Shown here: positions 5,456 through 11,406 of the stretch, piece by piece
Layout: every line of letters starts with the position of its first letter
Numbering within the stretch: position 1 is the stretch's first letter
Virus record (IMG/VR): IMGVR_UViG_3300007623_000015
Location: 1-33,828 of that record
Reading direction: 5' to 3' (one strand)
DNA length: 33,828 bases
Source of the DNA: a virus
Translations under genes and position numbers: made by a program
Notes under the pieces: generated by a model
What the model was told of the DNA's origin: nothing
What the model saw: only the letters and a program-made list of their open reading frames with translations
Databases searched by the model: none

Positions 5456-5597
5456 TCAATAAAAACAGATAAAAACGGTTAAGAGTTAAACTCTTTCGAG
5501 CTCGACGGGACTTGAACCCGCAATATTCAAAACCAAAATTTGATGTCCTACCATTAGACTACGATGTAATCTTAACCTACAATCCTGTTTTTATTGA
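5456..5597 (-). repeat. Tandem tRNA-like unit B
   Basis: A tRNA-like core is enclosed by two outer helices: 13 bp (5456-5468 with 5585-5597) and 7 bp (5477-5483 with 5571-5577). Unit C at 5608-5742 is a diverged tandem copy with the same helices but changed, still complementary, arms. Confidence 0.65.
5498..5568 (-). tRNA. tRNA-Gln(TTG)-like core of unit B
   Basis: Anticodon stem TCAAA/TTTGA with loop TTTTGGT (TTG), T arm GCGGG/CCCGT with TTCAAGT. The presumed acceptor TACATCG/CGAGCTC pairs in only four of seven positions and no CCA is encoded. The 5' sequence GATTACATCGTAG is shared with unit C. Outer helices may replace the acceptor stem in the precursor. Confidence 0.45.
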
Positions 5598-5607
5598 AGT
5601 GTACAAC

Positions 5608-5742
5608 TCAATAAAGAAAGATAAATGCGACTAAGATAGTGGACTATGTCCGAAGGATTTGAACCTTTACTTTTTCTTAGAAGGAAAATGCTTTACCAAT
5701 AAGCTACGATGTAATCTTAGTCTGTAATGCTTTCTTTATTGA
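5608..5742 (-). repeat. Tandem tRNA-like unit C
   Basis: Outer helices of 13 bp (5608-5620 with 5730-5742) and 9 bp (5629-5637 with 5714-5722) enclose a tRNA-like core. Compared with unit B, both arms differ while pairing is kept (AAAAACAG/CTGTTTTT versus AAAGAAAG/CTTTCTTT). Confidence 0.65.
5645..5713 (-). tRNA. tRNA-Arg(TCT)-like core of unit C
   Basis: Anticodon stem TTTTC/GAAAA with loop CTTCTAA (TCT), T loop TTCAAAT. Acceptor TACATCG/GGACATA pairs in about four of seven positions, no CCA. D arm GCTT/AAGC is canonical. Confidence 0.45.
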
Positions 5743-5759
5743 ATTGTACTTTTTTAAAA

Positions 5760-5834
5760 TGGAGCTCCCACTCAGAATCGAACTGAGGTCTACTGATTAC
5801 AAGTCAGTTATAATCGCCACTATACTATGGGAGC
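5760..5834 (-). tRNA. tRNA-Thr(TGT)
   Basis: Acceptor GCTCCCA/TGGGAGC, anticodon stem ACTGA/TCAGT with loop CTTGTAA (TGT), T arm CTCAG/CTGAG, CCA encoded. Leader and trailer can extend the stem (TAAAAT/ATTTTA). Confidence 0.93.
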
Positions 5835-5837
5835 ATT

Positions 5838-6365
5838 TTAATAACTTTTACCTTTTTTGTATCTTTCTCGTCTAATATGTCTACCTGAACCTTTATTTTT
5901 TCCTTTATAAGTATCTGTTTGACTGTGACAATTTGGGCATAAAAAAGTTAAATTTTCTTCTTTATTATTAGATGAATTACCATCTATATGTTCTACTTCT
6001 AATGTTATAGGTGAACCATTCCATTCAGAAATACTACACTTAGAACATTTATAACCAATATTTTCTGTCAAGTATCTTCTAATAGATACACCAAGTGAGT
6101 CTATTTCACCTTGTTTCCATTTAGAGACTTTAACCATATATTCATATTCTTTCTGACACTTGTTATCACAGTAAGTTTTGTTGTTACTTATCTGTTTACC
6201 ACAGTGTAGACAATCTTTAGTTTTCTTCTCTCTTAACTTATTGTTATAAGATGCTGAACAACTACTTGAACAAAATTTGTTATACCTTTTAGAATAAGGT
6301 ATAACTGTTTCACAATTTGGACATTTATTAGGAGTTTCATTATACTTTATTTCAGATTTTGTCAT
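5838..6365 (-). CDS. HNH homing endonuclease with zinc ribbons
   Basis: 175 aa. Two N-terminal Cys-rich ribbons: CPNC...FCSSSC (about 15-36) and CLHC...YCDNKC (about 52-70). An HNH core follows: CSKC near 108-111, LEVEHIDGNSSNN near 122-134 (the VEHIDG signature), then CPNCHSQT. Two CxxC pairs around the HNH motif fit a zinc-stabilised HNH fold. Adjacent to tRNA-Thr with a late promoter at 6387-6394. Typical free-standing phage homing endonuclease. Confidence 0.88.
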   Translation of the reverse strand: MTKSEIKYNETPNKCPNCETVIPYSKRYNKFCSSSCSASYNNKLREKKTKDCLHCGKQISNNKTYCDNKCQKEYEYMVKVSKWKQGEIDSLGVSIRRYLTENIGYKCSKCSISEWNGSPITLEVEHIDGNSSNNKEENLTFLCPNCHSQTDTYKGKNKGSGRHIRRERYKKGKSY

Positions 6366-6386
6366 ATCACTACTCGATTTTTGTAA

Positions 6387-6394
6387 TATTTATA
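6387..6394 (-). promoter_or_regulatory. Late promoter TATAAATA
   Basis: Exact core 22 bases upstream of the HNH endonuclease start. Confidence 0.55.
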
Positions 6395-6464
6395 AAAAAT
6401 AAAATTGGTACATATTTCGACTCTTAAAATGTCATTTATATGTGTTTACTTTTTAAGTTGTGTT

Positions 6465-6486
6465 ATTATAACATAACTTTACTTAA
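6465..6486 (-). promoter_or_regulatory. Promoter TTAAGT-N10-TATAAT
   Basis: Exact match, between trailer element b and the HNH endonuclease; it would transcribe that gene and tRNA-Thr. Confidence 0.65.
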
Positions 6487-6496
6487 CTTTTCGATA

Positions 6497-6563
6497 TTTT
6501 TAGTTTCACTATTTCTAGTTACTTACATCTTTCACCTCGTGAAGGTAAAACATCTTGAAAGAC
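6497..6563 (-). repeat. tRNA-trailer RNA element, copy b
   Basis: Directly after the 3' end of tRNA-Glu copy 2. Outer stem TCTTTCA/TGAAAGA, inner ACC/GGT hairpin, third hairpin ACTA-GAAA-TAGT, shared words AGTAA and TGAAACTAAAA. Here a promoter follows instead of an endonuclease remnant. Confidence 0.55.
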
Positions 6564-6635
6564 TGACCCGACGGAGATTCGAACTCCGGTGGACTGGATG
6601 AAAACCAGCAATCCTAACCACTAGATGACCGGGCC
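6564..6635 (-). tRNA. tRNA-Glu(TTC), copy 2
   Basis: Acceptor GGCCCGG/TCGGGTC, anticodon stem GCTGG/CCAGT with loop TTTTCAT (TTC), T loop TTCGAAT. No CCA; trailer element b starts here. Confidence 0.9.
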
Positions 6636-6640
6636 AAAAA

Positions 6641-6818
6641 TTAAAATTTCATTTTACGACCTTTAAGCCAACCTTGAGTTTCATAATCAGGAAATTCATC
6701 TTTTTTTGATTTTTTTACTTACTTTTTCTGTAAGACTATGTATCCACATAGTACCAAATTGACTGTTTTTAGAACCTGATTGTCTCTTTGGTATGTTTTC
6801 TACCTTTAAATTAAACAT
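6641..6818 (-). pseudogene. Homing endonuclease C-terminal remnant
   Basis: One frame encodes QSGSKNSQFGTMWIHS...SKKIKK, the other, after a one-base slip in a run of A, encodes DEFPDY...GWLKGRKMKF and stop. Together they form the conserved GTMWI...GW-KGRKM module at the C terminus of Seg/HNH homing endonucleases. The nuclease domain is missing. It lies between trailer element c and tRNA-Glu copy 2. Confidence 0.65.
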
Positions 6819-6829
6819 AGTTTGTAACT

Positions 6830-6896
6830 TCCTAGTTTCAGACAAATTGTCTTACTTATATCTCACACCACGAAAAGGTGAGTTACATCGTGAGAT
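6830..6896 (-). repeat. tRNA-trailer RNA element, copy c
   Basis: Directly after tRNA-Asp. Outer stem ATCTCAC/GTGAGAT, inner ACC/GGT-type hairpin, third hairpin AGACA/TGTCT, shared words AGTAA and TGAAACTAGGA. A homing-endonuclease remnant follows, as with copy a. Confidence 0.55.
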
Positions 6897-6897
6897 G

Positions 6898-6971
6898 CGA
6901 AGCAGATGGGACTCGAACCCACGACCACCTCCGTGACAGGGAGGGATTCTAACCAACTGAACTACTGCTCC
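6898..6971 (-). tRNA. tRNA-Asp(GTC)
   Basis: Acceptor GGAGCAG/CTGCTTC, anticodon stem CCTCC/GGAGG with loop CTGTCAC (GTC), T loop TTCGAGT, discriminator G. CCA not encoded; trailer element c follows. Confidence 0.92.
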
Positions 6972-7111
6972 ATATTACAATTCTCAATTTTTCTGTCTAG
7001 CAAGTCAACCGGTATACTACTTGCACTAACTTACAGTGTTTTTGATTTATTGTGAACCTTTAACAGAAAACAATCTCACAATGAAACTCTTTTCTATCAA
7101 AGTTATGTGTA

Positions 7112-7133
7112 ATTATAACTAAACTTTACTTAA
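7112..7133 (-). promoter_or_regulatory. Promoter TTAAGT-N10-TATAAT
   Basis: Exact match, upstream of tRNA-Asp. Confidence 0.65.
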
Positions 7134-7275
7134 AAGTCAAGTCTTTTTTATAAAAAGATTAAAAATTTTTAAAATTTCTTATCTTAATATAATATCATCA
7201 TATAAAGTCACCTTACAATGGTCGGATGATACATCTCGACAGTGCATAAACTTTCAACTTTGTTTATGTTTTGTA

Positions 7276-7297
7276 ATTATAACATACAATTACTTAA
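7276..7297 (-). promoter_or_regulatory. Promoter TTAAGT-N10-TATAAT
   Basis: Exact match, immediately after the 3' end of tRNA-Val; second promoter for the tRNA-Asp transcript. Confidence 0.65.
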
Positions 7298-7302
7298 TTT
7301 TT

Positions 7303-7378
7303 TGGTCGGTCTTGTAGGACTCGAACCTACGACTTCCTCCTTGTAAGGGAGACACTCTACCAACTGAGTTAAAGACCG
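7303..7378 (-). tRNA. tRNA-Val(TAC)
   Basis: Acceptor CGGTCTT/AAGACCG, loop CTTACAA (TAC), T arm GTAGG/CCTAC, CCA encoded. Confidence 0.94.
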
Positions 7379-7380
7379 AA

Positions 7381-7455
7381 TGGATGAGGTAATAGGACTC
7401 GAACCTATAATGGCTGGACCAAAACCAGCAGTGTTGCCAATTACACCATACCTCA
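7381..7455 (-). tRNA. tRNA-Gln(TTG), copy 2
   Basis: Acceptor TGAGGTA/TACCTCA, anticodon stem GCTGG/CCAGC with loop TTTTGGT (TTG), discriminator T, CCA encoded. Confidence 0.93.
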
Positions 7456-7465
7456 ATAAATTTTA

Positions 7466-7541
7466 TGGTGGAGAATACGAGATTCGAACTCGTGACCCCT
7501 ACCTTGCAAGGGTAGTGCTCTCCCAACTGAGCTAATTCCCC
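7466..7541 (-). tRNA. tRNA-Ala(TGC)
   Basis: Acceptor GGGGAAT/ATTCTCC keeps the G3-U70 wobble, the Ala identity element. Loop CTTGCAA (TGC), T loop TTCGAAT, CCA encoded. Leader TTTATG can pair with trailer CATAAA. Confidence 0.95.
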
Positions 7542-7631
7542 ATAAAATGGTATTAACAATAAGTTTTTAAAAAACATATAATTTTCTCAGGACTTTCACC
7601 TTTAAAAACTACTTTGAATTAATATAAGTTT

Positions 7632-7653
7632 ATTATAACCAAAGTTACCTTAA
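7632..7653 (-). promoter_or_regulatory. Promoter TTAAGG-N10-TATAAT
   Basis: One-base variant of the class; the first promoter of the Ala-Gln-Val tRNA set. Confidence 0.55.
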
Positions 7654-7693
7654 ACTCTTATTAACTCAAAGAAATTTTCACAAAAATTTGAGC

Positions 7694-7726
7694 AAAAAAA
7701 AACCTAGATTCTTTCGAACCTAGGTT
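7694..7726 (-). terminator. Intrinsic terminator
   Basis: On the minus strand an 11-bp stem (AACCTAGGTTC/GAATCTAGGTT, one G-U) is closed by a GAAA tetraloop and followed by at least seven more T. Strong rho-independent terminator after the 40-aa ORF. Confidence 0.88.
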
Positions 7727-7750
7727 TTAAAATATTTTTTATATTTTAAC

Positions 7751-7873
7751 CTAGGTCCTGTGTCTATACTCCGTAAATAAAGACTGACCAAATTTAGGAG
7801 CTACAAGACTATCTACCATATTGGCATTAAAATTGTTAACATTAGTATCTATAATATGTTTAATTGATAACAT
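7751..7873 (-). CDS. Small protein, 40 aa, in a promoter-terminator mini-gene
   Basis: Begins MLSIKHIIDTNVNN; AAAGGA is seven bases before the ATG. A TTAAGT-class promoter (7948-7969), a late promoter (7895-7902) and a strong terminator (7694-7726) make a self-contained transcript of about 250 nt. The start resembles that of the 52-aa ORF at 2292. No known motif. It could be a real small protein or a small RNA with an incidental ORF. Confidence 0.5.
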   Translation of the reverse strand: MLSIKHIIDTNVNNFNANMVDSLVAPKFGQSLFTEYRHRT

Positions 7874-7894
7874 CTTGTATTCCTTTTTTATCTT

Positions 7895-7902
7895 TATTTA
7901 TA
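7895..7902 (-). promoter_or_regulatory. Late promoter TATAAATA
   Basis: Exact core 22 bases upstream of the 40-aa ORF. Confidence 0.55.
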
Positions 7903-7947
7903 TAGTATAAAAAATGTATACTATATGTGTTTTTTAATTTATGTATG

Positions 7948-7969
7948 ATTATAACATACATTTACTTAA
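7948..7969 (-). promoter_or_regulatory. Promoter TTAAGT-N10-TATAAT
   Basis: Exact match, upstream of the 40-aa ORF. Confidence 0.65.
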
Positions 7970-8011
7970 TTTTTCTTTAAATATAGGATAAATTTTGTAT
8001 CCTATACCTAT

Positions 8012-8383
8012 TTATACACCTAAACCAAACACTAATGGTTTAGATTGTGGGTCCTTAAAGTTTGTATTACCATTTGTAATAGTAGAAGAAATTCCACCTC
8101 TTGCAGCAGACTTAACTGTAACTGCAATATTGTCATTATCTAGTGTTTCCTCTAAATCTTTAGCAATAAAACTAGCAATATCTTCTAATAAAACAGTTTC
8201 ACTTCTTAAAGATGTAATATATTTCTTAAAAGAAATCATATCTACTGTTATTTTATTAGTAGTATTGTACTGTACATAAAGTGTACCTCTATAAGGTTGT
8301 CCGCTTTCACCTAACCATAATAGTTCAGGTGAAGCCATTTCTACATAATTATCAAATTGTACTTGTTTTGCTTTAATTTTCAT
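8012..8383 (-). CDS. Cysteine-free T-fold (QueF-like) protein
   Basis: 123 aa. The pattern ELLWL-x3-G-x-P-x2-G, then V-x-Y, then SFK-x-Y-x2-SLR, then a helix ending IAKDLEETL, resembles one QueF/T-fold half (type II QueF has WL-x2-KG-x-P and ESKSFKLYL at matching places). It has no Cys and no His, so it lacks the QueF nucleophile and any QueD/FolE zinc site. RBS AAAGGA; the gene follows queF by nine bases in the same operon. It may be a structural partner of QueF, a base-binding subunit, or an enzyme with new chemistry. Family call moderate, function open. Confidence 0.55.
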   Translation of the reverse strand: MKIKAKQVQFDNYVEMASPELLWLGESGQPYRGTLYVQYNTTNKITVDMISFKKYITSLRSETVLLEDIASFIAKDLEETLDNDNIAVTVKSAARGGISSTITNGNTNFKDPQSKPLVFGLGV

Positions 8384-8392
8384 CTTATTCCT

Positions 8393-8893
8393 TTACCCAA
8401 CTCTTTGAGGATTCATATTTCTATTCATAAATCTATGTTTTTCAATCTCAGCATACTTTTCTTCCCCATTGTTATAATAAAATGCAGGGTGTATACTAAC
8501 ATTACCTCTAGGATAAAATAATCCAATCACTTCTAAGTACTTAGGTTCCATTAATGCAACTAAATCTTTACCAATCTTGTTTGTAACATCTTCGTGGAAC
8601 TCACCATTATTCATAAATGAAAATAAGAATAATTTTAATGACTTACTTTCAACCATTTTTTCTGCAGGTATATAATTTATAATTAATGTAGCAAAATCTG
8701 GTTGACTTGTTTTTGGGCACAGTGAAGTAAATTCATCTGCATTTAATGTAACCCAGTAATCCATTTCAGGGTGTACATTTTCAAATGTTTCTAATACTTC
8801 TGGTGCATACTCATACTTGTATTCAGTTTTACCAGAACCTAAGCCAGCAATCTCACTTGCTCTCTGTTCTTGATATTCTTTTAATTCTGACAT
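8393..8893 (-). CDS. queF: NADPH-dependent preQ0 reductase QueF
   Basis: 166 aa, the length of type I (Bacillus-type) QueF. Reduces the nitrile of 7-cyano-7-deazaguanine (preQ0) to the aminomethyl base preQ1. All signature parts are present: EFTSLCPKTSQPDFAT with nucleophile C59 and D66, VESKSLKLFLFSF (81-93), and GEFHED (97-102) with H100/E101. The tail ends in MNRNMNP as in cellular homologues. Own promoter at 8920-8941, RBS AAAGG. With QueE, QueC and DpdA nearby, the product is probably destined for DNA. QueF implies the final base derives from preQ1, not only preQ0. Confidence 0.95.
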   Translation of the reverse strand: MSELKEYQEQRASEIAGLGSGKTEYKYEYAPEVLETFENVHPEMDYWVTLNADEFTSLCPKTSQPDFATLIINYIPAEKMVESKSLKLFLFSFMNNGEFHEDVTNKIGKDLVALMEPKYLEVIGLFYPRGNVSIHPAFYYNNGEEKYAEIEKHRFMNRNMNPQRVG

Positions 8894-8919
8894 TAATAGC
8901 CTTTCGTTTAATTTTATTA

Positions 8920-8941
8920 ATTATAGTATAATTTTACTTAA
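8920..8941 (-). promoter_or_regulatory. Promoter TTAAGT-N10-TATAAT
   Basis: Exact match 27 bases upstream of queF; it separates queF and its T-fold partner from the rest of the cluster. Confidence 0.65.
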
Positions 8942-8947
8942 TTTTTA

Positions 8948-9205
8948 TTAGCTGTCTAACTCTGTATATAAATCGTCGTCATTAACAACTTCAAGTACAT
9001 AGTTAGCAATTTCCATAATCTGTTCTATATCACCAATATCATCTGGAATAAGTCCAAAATTATGGTCGCTTAATTTAACAATTTCATCATCTAAATCGTT
9101 AAGTGCTTTTGCAGCTGCAAGGAACTCTTTTGCTACTTTTACTGCTTTTTTCTTATCTAAACCTTCTGTTAAATTTTCTTCTGAGGCAATTTCTCTAAAT
9201 TTCAT
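8948..9205 (-). CDS. Small late acidic protein with capsid-targeting-like leader
   Basis: 85 aa, begins MKFREIASEENLTEGL: the F-R-E-hydrophobic start shared with the proteins at 4563, 14339 and 17554, with L-T-E as a possible prohead-protease site. The rest is acidic and helical. Late promoter at 9226-9233 and RBS AAGGAA. It sits inside the 7-deazaguanine cluster but is transcribed by its own late promoter, so it is more likely a virion component than an enzyme. Unknown family. Confidence 0.65.
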   Translation of the reverse strand: MKFREIASEENLTEGLDKKKAVKVAKEFLAAAKALNDLDDEIVKLSDHNFGLIPDDIGDIEQIMEIANYVLEVVNDDDLYTELDS

Positions 9206-9225
9206 AATACAATTCCTTTTTGGTG

Positions 9226-9233
9226 TATTTATA
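9226..9233 (-). promoter_or_regulatory. Late promoter TATAAATA
   Basis: Exact core 21 bases upstream of the 85-aa protein; it overlaps the last codons of queE. Confidence 0.65.
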
Positions 9234-10026
9234 CACCTCTAAGGTCGTCGTACACTCTAATGTGTAGTCTATCACTGTATCTTAAACTATGTTTAACAGC
9301 AAACTCATATACTGCTTTAGCATTACTATCAACTTCTGCAGCAGTTTCACCTTGTGGCATAACATATACTACACCAAATGTAGGTACTTGTGAAAGAAAC
9401 TCAAAAATTTCATTTGATTCTTCTTTAATACTTTTTTTACTTAAAACAAATTTAAAGTAACTACCTTCAGTATACTTTAAGTATTCATTTACAACTTCAG
9501 GTTTCCATCTTTTATGAATTTTTTCTCCACTAGCACTCATTTTTACTGACATTGAAAATGATACTTTTTTGTAAATATCATAAGTTTTAAAGTCAATATA
9601 TTGTGTACCATTTGTTTCAAAAAATACTTGATACCCTCTACTTACAAAGTACTCTACAGCACCTAGCATAACATCATCACTGTGATGTAATAGTGGTTCT
9701 CCACCAGTAAAAATAATAATAGGTAATTCAGCATTACCATTTGAAATTGCATTCATATCAGGTGCAACCTCTAAAATATCATTTACTAAATCCATAGCAT
9801 TATCATAATAAGTCCAAGTGTGTTTAAAGTGTTTAGCATTAACTGCATGAATACTATCACATCCTCTAATAACAGTTTCACCGTCTAATGGAGATACAGC
9901 ACTACACCCAAACCCAGAACAAGTTAAGTTACACCCACCTGTTCTAACAAAAATCGAAGGTCTACCCATTTGAGCACCTTCTCCTTGAATTGCATTTCCA
10001 AAAATTTCATCTATTGGTAACGACAT
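9229..10026 (-). CDS. queE: 7-carboxy-7-deazaguanine synthase QueE
   Basis: 265 aa radical SAM enzyme that contracts carboxytetrahydropterin to 7-carboxy-7-deazaguanine. FGNAIQGEGAQMGRPSIFVRTGGCNLTC is split here as QGEG (14-17) and the cluster motif C32-x3-C36-x4-C41; QueE proteins usually have CX3CX2C or CX14CX2C, so the spacing is unusual. TGGEPLLHH (107-115) is the SAM-binding GGEP. It overlaps the queC end region (RBS AAGGA within the last codons of queC). QueD and FolE, needed for the substrate, are not in the window and may come from the host or elsewhere in the genome. Confidence 0.92.
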   Translation of the reverse strand: MSLPIDEIFGNAIQGEGAQMGRPSIFVRTGGCNLTCSGFGCSAVSPLDGETVIRGCDSIHAVNAKHFKHTWTYYDNAMDLVNDILEVAPDMNAISNGNAELPIIIFTGGEPLLHHSDDVMLGAVEYFVSRGYQVFFETNGTQYIDFKTYDIYKKVSFSMSVKMSASGEKIHKRWKPEVVNEYLKYTEGSYFKFVLSKKSIKEESNEIFEFLSQVPTFGVVYVMPQGETAAEVDSNAKAVYEFAVKHSLRYSDRLHIRVYDDLRGV

Positions 10027-10029
10027 CTT

Positions 10030-10836
10030 TTATCCTTCTATTTCTTTTCTATAATCTATTAGTTGTTGCTCTGACTCAACTTCGAATTTATTCATAATTT
10101 CTTCATTAGTAAACCCTGCCATAATGTAACCATTTATCTTTTCTGTACAAGTGTTACATTTACCAACTAAACCACACTCTTTTCCACTAGGCCTTTCACC
10201 ATTATAACATGACCAAGTAGTTTCTAAAATATCATAACCTAACTGTTCACTTAATTCTTTAGAAATTCTTAACTCATCTTCTTTATAAAGTTCAACAAAT
10301 GGTGTTACAAACTGTACAACATTTTGTCTATTCAATTGTAATACATTGTTTACTGCATCTCTAAAAGCAGTTGATGTGTCCCAATACCCGTATTCGTCAA
10401 CAGCATTTAACCCTTGAAAAATATATGCACAATCGTTACTTTCAGCATAAGCAGCCGTTATAGCAGCAAACTGTAAGTTTCTAAAAGGTACATAAGTGTT
10501 GACTTGTGGGTCACCTGCATTTTCTTCAGCAGTCTTTGGCTTTAATTCTGAATCAGCAATCAAAGCACAATTTTCTTTTGATATTTCTTTTAAGTAATCT
10601 AATTTAATCGTATCAAAAGATATACCAATCTTGTCAACTGTTTTTTTGGCCATATCTAATTCAATAGAATGTCTCTGTCCAAAGTCAAAAGATAATGCCT
10701 TCACTTTATCTTTTCCGTATTTTTGTACTAATATATGTACTAGTACTGTTGAATCTAAACCACCACTTAATGCTAAACAAACATTTTTATCAGTGTCTGG
10801 TAAAGTGTCTAATATTTCTTTTAATTTCATACTCAT
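10030..10836 (-). CDS. queC: 7-cyano-7-deazaguanine synthase QueC
   Basis: 268 aa. ATP-dependent conversion of 7-carboxy-7-deazaguanine to preQ0. PP-loop SGGLDS (24-29), SFDFGQRHSIEL (49-60), YVPFRN (115-120). Four zinc-site cysteines C210, C221, C227 and C230, with a looser spacing (C-x10-C-x5-C-x2-C) than the usual CGxCxxC. AAAGGA lies directly against the first ATG, so translation may start at the third codon (Met3, 10830), which has better spacing. Promoter at 10852-10873. Unlike the Gat-QueC fusions reported in some phages, the amidotransferase here is a separate gene. Confidence 0.94.
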   Translation of the reverse strand: MSMKLKEILDTLPDTDKNVCLALSGGLDSTVLVHILVQKYGKDKVKALSFDFGQRHSIELDMAKKTVDKIGISFDTIKLDYLKEISKENCALIADSELKPKTAEENAGDPQVNTYVPFRNLQFAAITAAYAESNDCAYIFQGLNAVDEYGYWDTSTAFRDAVNNVLQLNRQNVVQFVTPFVELYKEDELRISKELSEQLGYDILETTWSCYNGERPSGKECGLVGKCNTCTEKINGYIMAGFTNEEIMNKFEVESEQQLIDYRKEIEG

Positions 10837-10851
10837 TCCTTTAATAACTTT

Positions 10852-10873
10852 ATTATACCGTAAATATACTTAA
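10852..10873 (-). promoter_or_regulatory. Promoter TTAAGT-N10-TATAAT
   Basis: Exact match between the GNAT gene and queC. Confidence 0.65.
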
Positions 10874-10875
10874 TT

Positions 10876-11406
10876 TTATAACCATTCGTCTAGTTTAGGT
10901 TCAACTTCTTTTGGCTTTAAATATCTTTTTTGTGCTTGTGGTAATGTTACTAAATTTCCATATGGGTCACCATAATAAAAAGGCATATTAGTTTTTGAAA
11001 CTCCGTGGAAGTCATTAAACCCTAATTTATTATAAAAACCTAATGCTGGTCTGTTGATAAACATTCTTAGAATGTTAACACCCTTTTCTTTCATAACTTC
11101 TCTCATTTTTTCAATAAGTTGTACACCTGCTCGTTTACCTCTACCCTCTTCAAGTATGAATATGTGTCTAAGTGTACAATGTCTTGGTTCTCTTTTTGTC
11201 ATTGAGATAAACATATATCCTACATCATCAAATGAGTAGACATAAGCAGTTGGATTTTCCCACTGATTTTCTACTCTCCAATCATATAATGCAGACTTTA
11301 AGTGTGACAATGCACTTTCTGGTCCTTTTTTTGTATAATTTGGGTCCTCTACCATACTTTTTTCAAGTTCGTCTAATTTTTTACTGTCTGTTACTTCATA
11401 TATCAT
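10876..11406 (-). CDS. GNAT-family acyltransferase in the 7-deazaguanine cluster
   Basis: 176 aa. Motif A ILEEGRGKRAGVQLIEKM (84-101), with GRGKRAG holding the acetyl-CoA pyrophosphate loop, and motif B NRPALGFYNKLGF (118-130) are clear GNAT hallmarks. Translationally coupled to the amidotransferase gene by an ATGA overlap at 11403-11406. GNATs acylate primary amines. PreQ1, the product of the neighbouring QueF, carries such an amine, so acylated preQ1 DNA bases are an attractive idea, but inferred only. Alternatives are a protein or toxin acetyltransferase. Family assignment secure, substrate unknown. Confidence 0.85.
   Translation of the reverse strand: MIYEVTDSKKLDELEKSMVEDPNYTKKGPESALSHLKSALYDWRVENQWENPTAYVYSFDDVGYMFISMTKREPRHCTLRHIFILEEGRGKRAGVQLIEKMREVMKEKGVNILRMFINRPALGFYNKLGFNDFHGVSKTNMPFYYGDPYGNLVTLPQAQKRYLKPKEVEPKLDEWL

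Larger units (their letters stand above)
6972..7302. other. Leader region with two promoters, no gene
   Basis: No supported protein gene. Two promoters (7112-7133 and 7276-7297) fire leftward. The leader before tRNA-Asp can form hairpins TTGTGA/TCACAA, CACT/AGTG and GCAAGT/ACTTGC. Confidence 0.5.

Noticed and set aside
7290-7577. 95-aa minus-strand ORF
   Set aside because: It spans the Ala, Gln and Val tRNA genes.
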